Below are positions 1 through 7,085 of a stretch of DNA of 13,279 bases, piece by piece. The position numbers and the translations under genes are program-made. The number at the start of each line of letters is the position of its first letter. Position 1 is the first letter of the stretch. The DNA lies in the NCBI RefSeq assembly GCF_946479415.1, contig NZ_CAMLFY010000122.1, positions 1 to 13,279 on the forward strand, written 5' to 3'. The notes below the pieces were generated by a model. It had not been told where the DNA came from. It worked only from the letters and a program-made list of their open reading frames with translations, and searched no databases. This DNA is from an uncultured Shinella sp. GTDB taxonomy: Bacteria; Pseudomonadota; Alphaproteobacteria; Rhizobiales; Rhizobiaceae.

Positions 1-2
1 GT

Positions 3-149
3 GATGACGGTGGTACCGTCGTCGACCGCCGTGATCGTCGCGCCGTCGCCGGATGCCACGACCGTGGCGACGGCCGGAGCGCTCGTGCGCCACGACAACG
101 ACGGTGTTGGAATCACCGATCCGTTTGCATCCGCCACGACAGCGGTCAC
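3..149 (-). CDS. Fragment of a bacterial Ig-like (Big2) repeat protein, foreign to the rest of the window
   Basis: Read on the minus strand, this stretch is an open frame of about 49 codons with a clear Big2 (bacterial Ig-like, group 2) pattern. It runs V-T-A-V-V-A-D-A-N-G, then a tryptophan strand (L-S-W-R-T), then SAPAVATV, then G-D-G-A-T-I-T-A-V and finally DDGTTVIT. Family members show the same order: a GE..LTA strand, a W-S-S turn, P-A-V-A-T-V, and A-G-T-A-T-I-T-A. Such domains occur in secreted or surface adhesion-like proteins of many phyla. The frame extends a little further, to a P-G-E-T-R-S segment at about 153-167, before reaching a stop at 174-176. The gene enters from the left edge and is cut off at its N-terminal side by formate dehydrogenase sequence on the other strand. 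It is either a chimeric assembly end or a rearrangement breakpoint. The domain call is fairly sure; the parent gene is unknown. Confidence 0.6.
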   Translation of the reverse strand, partial: MTAVVADANGSVIPTPSLSWRTSAPAVATVVASGDGATITAVDDGTTVI

Positions 150-375
150 CGACCGCGTCTCGCCCGGTGTCGTCTACACGACCTTCCACCACCCGCTGAC
201 GCAGGCAAACGTCATCACCACCGATTTCTCCGACTGGGCGACCAATTGTCCGGAGTATAAGGTGACGGCCGTACAGATCTCGCCGTCGAACGGTCCGTCC
301 GACTGGCAGGTCGAATATGATGAGCTGTCGCGCCAGTCCCGCCGCATCAAGGGCAAGCTGGAGGCAGCGGAATAG
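145..375 (+). CDS. fdsA: Formate dehydrogenase alpha (catalytic molybdenum) subunit, C-terminal fragment
   Basis: The last 76 residues match the C-terminal molybdopterin-dinucleotide-binding end of FdsA-type NAD-dependent formate dehydrogenases. Recognisable blocks are RVSPGVVYTTFHHP, TQANVITTDFSDW, NCPEYKVTAVQ and SPSNGPSDWQ, followed by a charged tail. The subunit oxidises formate to CO2 at a bis-MGD molybdenum or tungsten centre in the cytoplasm and passes electrons through iron-sulfur clusters to the FdsB/FdsG NADH-forming module. More than 800 residues of the normal protein are missing. The same frame is open back to base 1, but the residues encoded by 1-144 do not resemble FdsA, and the opposite strand there encodes an Ig-like domain, so the true homology starts near 145. 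The fdhD start follows eight bases after the stop, fitting the fdsGBACD gene order. The family call is firm; the left boundary is a breakpoint, not a start. Confidence 0.85.
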   Translation, partial: VTDRVSPGVVYTTFHHPLTQANVITTDFSDWATNCPEYKVTAVQISPSNGPSDWQVEYDELSRQSRRIKGKLEAAE

Positions 376-383
376 GAACACCC

Positions 384-1217
384 GTGCCGGATTTTCCGAC
401 CCACAGCAAAGTCATCGAGACCGCCCGCCGCAACGGGCGGCTCAGCGACGGCGAACGCTTCGTGCCGGACGAAACCCCGGTCGCCTTCTCCTATGCCGGC
501 TCCACCCATGCCGTGATGATGGCGACCCCCGCCGATCTCGAGGATTTCGCCACCGGCTTCAGCCTCACCGAAGGCATCATCAGCGATCCCGCCGAGATCG
601 AGACCATTGAGGTGGTGGCAGAGGACAAGGGCATCGACCTGCAGATCCGCCTTGCCGACGCGCAGAATGACGCGCTGACCGCCCGCCGCCGCCACATGGC
701 CGGCCCGGTCGGCTGCGGCCTCTGCGGCATCGAGTCGATCGAACAGGCGGTGCGCGTCACACCGTCCGTGCGGTCGTCGTCCCTTGTGCTGTCCGAGGAA
801 GAGGTGGTCGAGGCCGTGCGCCTGCTCAACGGCCAGCAGCCGCTGCATATGGTGACGCGCGCCGTGCATGGCGCGGGTTTCTACGTGCCCGGCCAGGGCC
901 TCATCGCGGTGCGCGAGGATGTCGGCCGGCACAATGCGCTCGACAAACTCGTGGGTGCGGCGCAGCGGGCGGGCCATGCGGGTGCGGCCGGCGCCGTCGT
1001 CGTGACGAGCCGCGTCTCCGTCGAAATGGTGCAGAAGACGGCGATCATTGGCAGCCCCTTCATCATTGCCATATCGGCCCCGACGGCGCTTGCCATCCGC
1101 ACGGCGGAAGACGCCGGCATGACGTTGATCGCGCTGGTGCGCGGCGAGGATTTCGAGATTTTCACCGGTGCGGAACGCATCGTGCCCGGCACCGAGCGGC
1201 GTCTGGGGAACGGTTAG
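384..1217 (+). CDS. fdhD: FdhD/FdsC, sulfurtransferase/chaperone for formate dehydrogenase cofactor maturation
   Basis: This 277-residue cytoplasmic protein has the usual length of the FdhD family. These proteins bind bis-MGD and pass sulfur from a cysteine desulfurase to the molybdenum cofactor before it enters the formate dehydrogenase catalytic subunit. Seen in the sequence are the C-x-x-C pair in GPVGCGLCGIES (Cys111 and Cys114), the glycine-rich H-G-A-G-F block near 162, the conserved VREDVGRHNALDK segment (176-188) and TSRVSVEMVQK (208-218). The start is a GTG eight bases after the fdsA stop, with AGGAA overlapping that stop as ribosome binding site. fdsD follows nine bases downstream. 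In alphaproteobacteria this position between fdsA and fdsD is often called fdsC. Both motif cysteines are present, so nothing suggests loss of function. Confidence 0.93.
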   Translation: MPDFPTHSKVIETARRNGRLSDGERFVPDETPVAFSYAGSTHAVMMATPADLEDFATGFSLTEGIISDPAEIETIEVVAEDKGIDLQIRLADAQNDALTARRRHMAGPVGCGLCGIESIEQAVRVTPSVRSSSLVLSEEEVVEAVRLLNGQQPLHMVTRAVHGAGFYVPGQGLIAVREDVGRHNALDKLVGAAQRAGHAGAAGAVVVTSRVSVEMVQKTAIIGSPFIIAISAPTALAIRTAEDAGMTLIALVRGEDFEIFTGAERIVPGTERRLGNG

Positions 1218-1226
1218 GAGACGACC

Positions 1227-1484
1227 ATGTCCGAAGGCAACAAGATCATCCGGATGGCAAACCAGATCGCCACCTTCTTCCATTCGCAGCCGGCAAGCGA
1301 AGGCCCCGGCGGCGTCGCCACCCATATCAACAAGTTCTGGGAACCGCGCATGCGCCGACAGTTCTTCGATATCGTCGACAACCATGGCGGCGAAGGCCTC
1401 GACAGCCTCGTATTGCAGGCCGTGCCGCTGATCCATCGCCCCAAGCCGGCTGAAGCGCCGCCGGCGGCGGAAGCTTCGGCCTGA
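1227..1484 (+). CDS. fdsD: Formate dehydrogenase delta subunit
   Basis: This 85-residue protein matches the small delta subunit of FdsABG-type formate dehydrogenases. It has an N-terminal IIRMANQIATFF helix, a VATHINKFWEPRMRRQ block (about 31-46) and an alanine/proline-rich tail. In the family it is the small fourth subunit, needed for assembly or activity of the complex rather than for carrying redox centres, and no cysteines are present here. The ATG follows GGAG at 1218-1221 with good spacing and lies nine bases after fdhD, so it is translated from the same transcript. It is the last gene of the operon: a strong inverted repeat begins 18 bases after its stop. The gene identity is firm. The exact biochemical role is family knowledge and is not visible in this sequence. 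Confidence 0.92.
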   Translation: MSEGNKIIRMANQIATFFHSQPASEGPGGVATHINKFWEPRMRRQFFDIVDNHGGEGLDSLVLQAVPLIHRPKPAEAPPAAEASA

Positions 1485-1501
1485 AACAGCCTCCCTATCA
1501 A

Positions 1502-1534
1502 ACAAAACGGCCGGCATGATACCGGCCGTTTTGT
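1502..1534. terminator. Bidirectional rho-independent terminator between fdsD and the chemoreceptor gene
   Basis: A perfect 13-bp inverted repeat (left arm 1502-1514, right arm 1522-1534) surrounds a seven-base loop. The stem is G+C-rich at the loop end, with four A and four T bases at the outer end, so either strand ends in a short U run. It lies between convergent genes, fdsD ending at 1484 and the chemoreceptor ending at 1551, and can serve both transcripts. Confidence 0.85.
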
Positions 1535-1550
1535 ATTTCAGGATCGGAGA

Positions 1551-3338
1551 TCAGAACTCTTCCCAACTCTCCGCAACCGCTGCGGTGCTGCCGGAGGACC
1601 GCATGGTGCGGGCGACGGCGTGAAGCTGTGTGATGGGAGCAGGGGCGACGGCCCGTGGAGCGCGGGCCGCCGCCCCCTGCCCACCAGCCGCATTGCTTGC
1701 AGCAAGCCGGAACCGGCGGATAAGGGTGTGCAGCGCATCGGCCTCGCGCGCCATGGCATGGCTCGCGGCCGTGCTTTCCTCGACCATGGCCGCGTTCTGC
1801 TGCGTCGCCTGGTCCATCGAGTTGACGGCGTTGTTGATCTCGCGAAGGCCCGTCGATTGCTCTCGCGAAGCCTCGACGATCGCCGCGACATTCGTGTGGA
1901 CGTCCTGAACCTGCGCCAGGATTTCCTCCAGGGCGCGCCCCGTCTCGTCGACAAGCGCGACACCGCTCTTCACCTGCTCGCCCGAGGCGGTGATCAGCGC
2001 CTTGATGCCCTTGGCCGCGCTTGCCGAGCGCTGGGCAAGCTCGCGCACCTCTTGCGCCACCACGGCAAAGCCCTTTCCGGCTTCGCCCGCACGGGCGGCC
2101 TCCACGCCGGCGTTCAGTGCCAGAAGATTGGTCTGGAAAGCGATGTCGTCAATGACGCCGATGATGTTTGAGATTTCGCGGGAGGATTGCTCGATCTGCC
2201 CCATGGCTTCGATCGCCTTCTTGACCACCGCTCCAGATTTTTCCGCGCCCGTCCGCGTCTTGGCGACCAGCGAACCGGCCTCATCGGCCCTGCGGCTCGA
2301 ATCGCCGACCGTCGTGGTGATCTCGTCGAGCGCGGCTGCGGTTTCCTCGACGGAAGCCGCCTGCCGCTCCGTGCGCCGTGCAAGGTCGTCCGCCGCCGAG
2401 CGAATCTCCTGCGCGCCGGACGCGATGGCGTTGGCATTCATCTCGACCGTGCGCATCGCTTCATGCAGGCCGGCGACGGCCTCGTTGAAGTCCTTGCGCA
2501 CCACCTCCATGGAGGGCACGAAGGCTGTCTTTAGGTTCTGCGTGAGATCGCCTTCCGAAAGGGCCTTCAGCGCACCGCCGAGTGCATTGATCGCCGACAT
2601 GCGCTCAGTCACGTCGGTCGCGAATTTCACGACCTTGTAGACGCGGCCGTTGAGGTCACGGATCGGATTATAGGCGGCCTGGATCCAGATTTCCTTGCCG
2701 CCCTTGCCGTAGCGTACGAACTCGTTGGAAATGAAACGGCCATCCGCAAGGCTCTTCCAGAAATCCGCATATTCCTGCTTTTGCACATAGGTGGGATTGC
2801 AGAACATGCGGTGGTGCTTGCCGCGGATTTCCGCGAGATCATAGCCGAGTGCGGCGCAAAAATTCTCGTTGGCGTGGAGGATTTCCCCCGTTGGCGTGAA
2901 TTCGATCACGGCCTGGGAGCGCGAAATCGCATCAAGCTTGCTTGCGTCTTCTGCGGCCCGCATCTTCGCTTCGGTGACATCGGTCGCGAATTTGACGATC
3001 TTGTAAGGCTTGCCGCCGCGCAGCACGGGATTGTAGCTCGCCTGTATCCAGATTTCCCTGCCATCCTTGCGCAGGCGCTTGTAGCTCGAAGAGTCGTATT
3101 CGCCACGTCCAAGGCGCGCCCAGAACTGGCGATAGTCGTCGCTCGCCGTATAAGCCGTCTCACAGAAGATGCGGTGATGTTTGCCGACGATCTCTTTCAG
3201 ATCGTAACCCAGGGCTTTGCAGAAGTTTTCGTTGGCGGTGAGGATATTGCCGGTGAGGTCGAACTGGATCACGGCCTGCGAGCGCGACAGCGCGTCGATG
3301 ATGTGGCCCGCATCCATGGGCTTTACAAATGAAAACAT
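1551..3338 (-). CDS. Soluble methyl-accepting chemotaxis protein with two PAS domains
   Basis: A 595-residue chemoreceptor without signal peptide or membrane segments, so cytoplasmic. Order: PAS 1 (about 10-125), PAS 2 (about 132-247), a HAMP-like stretch with LSEGDLT (259-265), then a coiled-coil signalling domain (about 300-545). The kinase-contact tip is at 396-420 (D-D-I-A-F-Q-T-N-L-L-A-L-N-A then EAARAGE). A low-complexity linker leads to a terminal SWEEF. The PAS domains are close duplicates sharing SRSQAVI, ANENFC, GKHHR-x-FC and EIWIQA-x-YNP. This layout resembles Pseudomonas BdlA and rhizobial cytosolic receptors such as S. meliloti McpY. The ligand, possibly a redox or metabolic signal, cannot be read from sequence. 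The terminal W-E-E-F resembles the pentapeptide that tethers CheR and CheB. The ATG at 3338 was chosen over a TTG at 3374 because GAGGG lies seven bases before it and homology begins there. Confidence 0.93.
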   Translation of the reverse strand: MFSFVKPMDAGHIIDALSRSQAVIQFDLTGNILTANENFCKALGYDLKEIVGKHHRIFCETAYTASDDYRQFWARLGRGEYDSSSYKRLRKDGREIWIQASYNPVLRGGKPYKIVKFATDVTEAKMRAAEDASKLDAISRSQAVIEFTPTGEILHANENFCAALGYDLAEIRGKHHRMFCNPTYVQKQEYADFWKSLADGRFISNEFVRYGKGGKEIWIQAAYNPIRDLNGRVYKVVKFATDVTERMSAINALGGALKALSEGDLTQNLKTAFVPSMEVVRKDFNEAVAGLHEAMRTVEMNANAIASGAQEIRSAADDLARRTERQAASVEETAAALDEITTTVGDSSRRADEAGSLVAKTRTGAEKSGAVVKKAIEAMGQIEQSSREISNIIGVIDDIAFQTNLLALNAGVEAARAGEAGKGFAVVAQEVRELAQRSASAAKGIKALITASGEQVKSGVALVDETGRALEEILAQVQDVHTNVAAIVEASREQSTGLREINNAVNSMDQATQQNAAMVEESTAASHAMAREADALHTLIRRFRLAASNAAGGQGAAARAPRAVAPAPITQLHAVARTMRSSGSTAAVAESWEEF

Positions 3339-3630
3339 GACTTTTCCCTCTATGCGATCGCCACGCCTGTCCAATAGCCATGCGTGCCCGCATCGATTGT
3401 CGAATTCAAATGCCGCGGGAATTTCAGACCCGCGAAACGCTGTTTATCTATGCAATCAAAGATAGAGATATAAGCTTAAAAATTCATGAAGGACATATAC
3501 CCAACTTCTTGAGCCATTATATAACAATCACTTACGTGGCCTGAAAAATGGCAAGGTTCACGCTACGTTAGCAGAGACAAAAACTGCCTAAACAAAGCTA
3601 TCGTAAAAGTTGCACGTAAATATCGACAAC
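3339..3630. other. A+T-rich intergenic region upstream of the chemoreceptor gene
   Basis: No convincing gene on either strand. By hand count, 3421-3630 contains 79 G+C in 210 bases (about 38%), far below the neighbouring coding DNA. It must hold the chemoreceptor promoter, because a terminator for cheW lies at its right end. One possible minus-strand -10 element (TATAAT, 3521 down to 3516) is present without a good -35, which would leave a leader of about 175 bases. A small hairpin with a six-base stem (CGCGGG/CCCGCG, 3414-3434, nine-base loop) lies within that leader. No tRNA, repeat array or transposon end was recognised. A small RNA is possible but not shown. Confidence 0.5.
3346..3351 (-). 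promoter_or_regulatory. Ribosome binding site fixing the chemoreceptor start
   Basis: On the minus strand AGAGGG ends seven bases before the ATG at 3338. The longer open frame with a TTG at 3374 would place this purine run inside the coding region, so the site favours the shorter 595-residue product. Confidence 0.6.
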
Positions 3631-3659
3631 AAAAAACCGCCATGCTGAGCACGGCGGTT
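3631..3659 (-). terminator. Rho-independent terminator after cheW
   Basis: On the minus strand a hairpin with arms 3653-3659 and 3635-3641 (AACCGCC/GGCGGTT) continues with three more pairs after one mismatch and closes on a three-base loop. It runs into a T run at 3636-3631. It begins 24 bases past the cheW stop and separates cheW from the chemoreceptor transcription unit. Confidence 0.8.
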
Positions 3660-3682
3660 CGCAATCTCGTCGATGAATGGGA

Positions 3683-4159
3683 TCAAGCCGCCATTTCCTC
3701 GACATCGCGTTCCTTGAACATACGCGCGAGGTTGAGGAAGCAGATCATGCCGTTCTCGTGAGCGATGATGCCCTCGGCGTAGACCTTGTCGAAGGAGGTC
3801 GTCACTTCCGGCACCGGCTGGATCTGCTCGCTGCGGATGGTGAGGATGTCGGAAACGCGATCGACGACCAGGCCGACGACCATGCTGTGCACTTCGGCCA
3901 CCACGATGGCGCTGCGCTCATTGGCTTCCGTGCTTTTCATGCCGAGCTTGTGCGCAAGGTCGATGATCGGAATGACCGTACCGCGCAGGTTCATCACGCC
4001 GATGACATCCGGCGGCGAATGCGGGATCGGCGTGGAGGGCGCCCAGCCGCGGATTTCGCGGATGGTGGTCGTCTTCACGCAGAATTCCTGATCGTGCAGG
4101 CGGAATGCGATGATTTCGAGCGTATCGCCGGTAAAGCCGGCCGTCTTGATGGAGGTCAT
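3683..4159 (-). CDS. cheW: CheW chemotaxis coupling protein
   Basis: A 158-residue protein of normal CheW length. CheW is the cytoplasmic adaptor that joins chemoreceptor tips to the P5 domain of the kinase CheA in signalling arrays. Family hallmarks are visible: an N-terminal beta strand EIIAFRLHDQEFCV (15-28), the I-R-E-I segment (33-36), IPHSPPDVIGVMNLRG with the conserved N-L-R-G (57-60), V-I-P-I-I-D-L (62-68), and VVGLVVDRVSDIL (94-106). There is no CheY-like or kinase domain. The ATG at 4159 follows GGAAAG on the minus strand. It has its own terminator and a roughly 95-base spacer upstream, so it appears monocistronic. The soluble receptor encoded just downstream on the same strand is a plausible partner, but no cheA, cheR or cheB lies in the window. 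Confidence 0.95.
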   Translation of the reverse strand: MTSIKTAGFTGDTLEIIAFRLHDQEFCVKTTTIREIRGWAPSTPIPHSPPDVIGVMNLRGTVIPIIDLAHKLGMKSTEANERSAIVVAEVHSMVVGLVVDRVSDILTIRSEQIQPVPEVTTSFDKVYAEGIIAHENGMICFLNLARMFKERDVEEMAA

Positions 4160-4256
4160 CGAAGATCTTTCCAGGTTGGTCTGCGTCGTGGTTCGATCCT
4201 ATGCACGCCCTGGTTAAAATCTTTCAAACATCGAAGACTTTGCGGCATCAGGCCAG

Positions 4257-4285
4257 AAAAAAGGCCCCGCATTCCTGCGAGGCCT
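4257..4285 (-). terminator. Rho-independent terminator after the arginase-aminotransferase operon
   Basis: On the minus strand AGGCC pairs with GGCCT (4281-4285 with 4262-4266). One mismatch follows, then three more pairs (GCG/CGC) and a six-base loop, and the hairpin runs into six T bases (4262-4257). It lies 26 bases beyond the aminotransferase stop and upstream of cheW. Confidence 0.8.
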
Positions 4286-4311
4286 CGTTGTTTCTGAACC
4301 GTCGCACCCGT

Positions 4312-5517
<1,206 letters not shown>

Positions 5518-5534
5518 GGGGTCCTCCGGTTGTT

Positions 5535-6470
5535 TCAGGCGCTGCGGGTCGGCCGATCAAGAATGCGGCGCCCGAAAAGGCTGGCGGTGAGTTCGACGAG
5601 GATGCGCGCGCTCTTGCCGCGATCGTCGAGGAAGGGGTTCAGTTCGACGAGATCGAGCGACGAGACGAGGCCACTGTCGCAGAGCATTTCCATGATGAGA
5701 TGCGCCTCGCGGAAGGTTGCGCCCCCCGGCACCGTGGTGCCGACGCCCGGCGCCAGTTCCGGATCGAGGAAATCGACGTCGAGGCTGACATGCAGCAGGC
5801 CGTTTTCCGCTTTGATGCGGGCGATGATGTCATGCATGATATGCGCCATGCCGATCTCGTCGACCGCACGCATGTCATAGACATTGACGCCATGTTCGGC
5901 GATTTCCTCGCGCTCGCGCGCGTCGACCGAACGGATGCCGACCTGGAAAACATTCTTCGGATCGACCAGCGGACGGACGGCGTCAAGGATCGGCGTGAAC
6001 TCGGCCTCGCCGCAGAAGAAGGCGACCGGCATGCCGTGCATATTGCCCGAAGGCGACGTTGCCGGCGAATTGAAGTCGGCATGGGCATCGAGCCAGAGCA
6101 CGAAGAGCGGACGGCCCAGATCAGCTGCATAGCGCGCCATGCCGGAAACGGAGCCCATCGACAGCGCATGATCGCCGCCAAGGATGAGCGGGAATTTGCC
6201 GCCGCGGGCCGCATCATAGACCGCCGTGTCGAGCGCGCGCGTGAAGGCGGCAACGATCTGGAGGTTGTTGGCCTTCGGGTGATTGGCGAGGTCGCGGGCC
6301 GGCACCGGGTGGAGGTCGCCCTCGTCCGTTACCCTGTGCCCGAGATCCGTCAGCGTCGTATCGACGCCTGCGATGCGCAGCGCCGTCGGGCCCATTGCCG
6401 CGCCGCGGCGGCCGGAGCCTTCTTCGAGAGGTGCGCCGATCAGCGCGATATGCTTGTCATTTTCAGCCAT
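5535..6470 (-). CDS. rocF: Arginase
   Basis: A 311-residue manganese enzyme of the ureohydrolase family that hydrolyses arginine to ornithine and urea. Binuclear metal ligands are visible: GGDHALS (His101), DAHADF (Asp128, His130, Asp132) and DVDFLDP (Asp231, Asp233). NMHGMPV supplies the active-site histidine (His145), and LVELNP carries the conserved glutamate (Glu276). The N-terminal [16 protein letters not shown] is typical of arginase rather than agmatinase. The ATG at 6470 has GGGG five bases upstream, and family homology begins within ten residues. An in-frame ATG at 6515 would add 15 residues and also has an AAGGG, so the longer form cannot be excluded. Ornithine aminotransferase follows in the same operon, and a divergent Lrp-type regulator is read from the same spacer, suggesting induction by arginine or ornithine. 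Confidence 0.94.
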   Translation of the reverse strand: MAENDKHIALIGAPLEEGSGRRGAAMGPTALRIAGVDTTLTDLGHRVTDEGDLHPVPARDLANHPKANNLQIVAAFTRALDTAVYDAARGGKFPLILGGDHALSMGSVSGMARYAADLGRPLFVLWLDAHADFNSPATSPSGNMHGMPVAFFCGEAEFTPILDAVRPLVDPKNVFQVGIRSVDAREREEIAEHGVNVYDMRAVDEIGMAHIMHDIIARIKAENGLLHVSLDVDFLDPELAPGVGTTVPGGATFREAHLIMEMLCDSGLVSSLDLVELNPFLDDRGKSARILVELTASLFGRRILDRPTRSA

Positions 6471-6499
6471 GATTTCCCCGCGGGTGCGTGAGAGCCGGT

Positions 6500-6542
6500 T
6501 TGCCCGGTTTTGCATGATTATTGCCCTTCACGCTGTTGGCAA
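6500..6542. promoter_or_regulatory. Candidate operator between arginase and the divergent regulator
   Basis: TTGCCC occurs at 6500-6505 and again at 6521-6526, exactly 21 bases (two helical turns) apart. The second copy pairs with GGCAA at 6538-6542 to form TTGCC-N12-GGCAA. Two near-identical copies of CCGGTTTTGC sit side by side at 6495-6513. Phased, partly symmetric sites are expected for Lrp/AsnC proteins, which bind as dimers and octamers. The match to this particular regulator is an inference. Confidence 0.35.
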
Positions 6543-6593
6543 AAAGAGGGAAAACTGACAAATAGACGGGTGATTTAAGCACTTTGCGAAGCA

Positions 6594-7046
6594 GTGGACG
6601 ACAAAATGGTAAGCCTCGACGATCTCGATCATGCGCTGATCGGCGCGCTCCGCCACAATGCCCGCACCCCCGTCTCCTCCCTTGCCGCCATGACCGGCGC
6701 GTCGCGCGCCACGGTCTCGGCCCGCATCGACCGGCTGGTCTCCTCCGGCACGATCGCCGCTTTCACGATCAGGACCGGTGCGGAACTCACCGGCAGCGGC
6801 GTGCGTGCCATCGTGATGATCGAGGTGCACGGCAAGATGGCCGACCGCGTCAGCGCGCAATTGCGCGGCCTGCCGCAGGTGCGCGCGCTTCACTCCACCA
6901 ATGGCCGCTGGGATTTCATCGCGGAACTGGAAGACCGCGATCTAGGCACGTTCGACGAGACCCTGCACCGCATCCGCCTGATCGACGGCATCACGGTAAC
7001 GGAGACGAACATTCTTCTGAAGACGACGAAGAACGCGCTGGCGTAA
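6594..7046 (+). CDS. Lrp/AsnC-family transcriptional regulator
   Basis: A 150-residue protein with the standard Lrp/AsnC build. An N-terminal winged helix-turn-helix (about 8-55) includes LDHALIGALRHNARTPVSSLA and the recognition-helix segment SRATVSARIDRL. The C-terminal RAM ligand-binding/oligomerisation domain (about 69-143) carries GRWDFIAEL and ends in TNILLKTTK. Such regulators usually sense amino acids and commonly control the gene next door. It diverges from arginase across a 123-base spacer holding repeated TTGCC motifs, so it probably regulates the arginase-aminotransferase operon and perhaps itself. The start is a GTG. An in-frame ATG four codons later (6606) is an alternative, and neither has a strong ribosome binding site. 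The specific effector is inferred from context only. Confidence 0.9.
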   Translation: MDDKMVSLDDLDHALIGALRHNARTPVSSLAAMTGASRATVSARIDRLVSSGTIAAFTIRTGAELTGSGVRAIVMIEVHGKMADRVSAQLRGLPQVRALHSTNGRWDFIAELEDRDLGTFDETLHRIRLIDGITVTETNILLKTTKNALA

Positions 7047-7085
7047 GGGAATATCGAGAGCGGCAGCCCGCCTCAATATTCCTTT
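7045..7085. terminator. Long hairpin shared by the 3' ends of the regulator and tamB
   Basis: A stem of AAGGGAATAT (7045-7054) with ATATTCCTTT (7076-7085), including one G-T pair, encloses GAG/CTC and GCGG/CCGC pairs interrupted by one bulge and one mismatch. The four-base loop CAGC is at 7064-7067. It spans both stop codons (TAA 7044-7046 on plus, TGA 7075-7073 on minus). On the plus strand it ends in four T bases, so it can terminate the regulator transcript. On the minus strand the U run is absent. Confidence 0.5.

Noticed and set aside
1..144. Extension of the fdsA frame to base 1 as normal formate dehydrogenase sequence
   Set aside because: The frame is open, but its residues do not resemble FdsA, whereas the opposite strand is a clear Ig-like repeat. 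Openness alone is weak evidence in high-G+C DNA.
174..1517. A 447-codon open frame on the minus strand opposite fdsA, fdhD and fdsD
   Set aside because: It is antisense to three well-supported genes, has no family resemblance and is rich in His/Arg/Gly/Ala, typical of a shadow frame.
4160..4256. Minus-strand promoter for cheW with TTGAAA as -35
   Set aside because: No -10 hexamer of acceptable quality falls 16-18 bases downstream of it, so the promoter cannot be placed from sequence.
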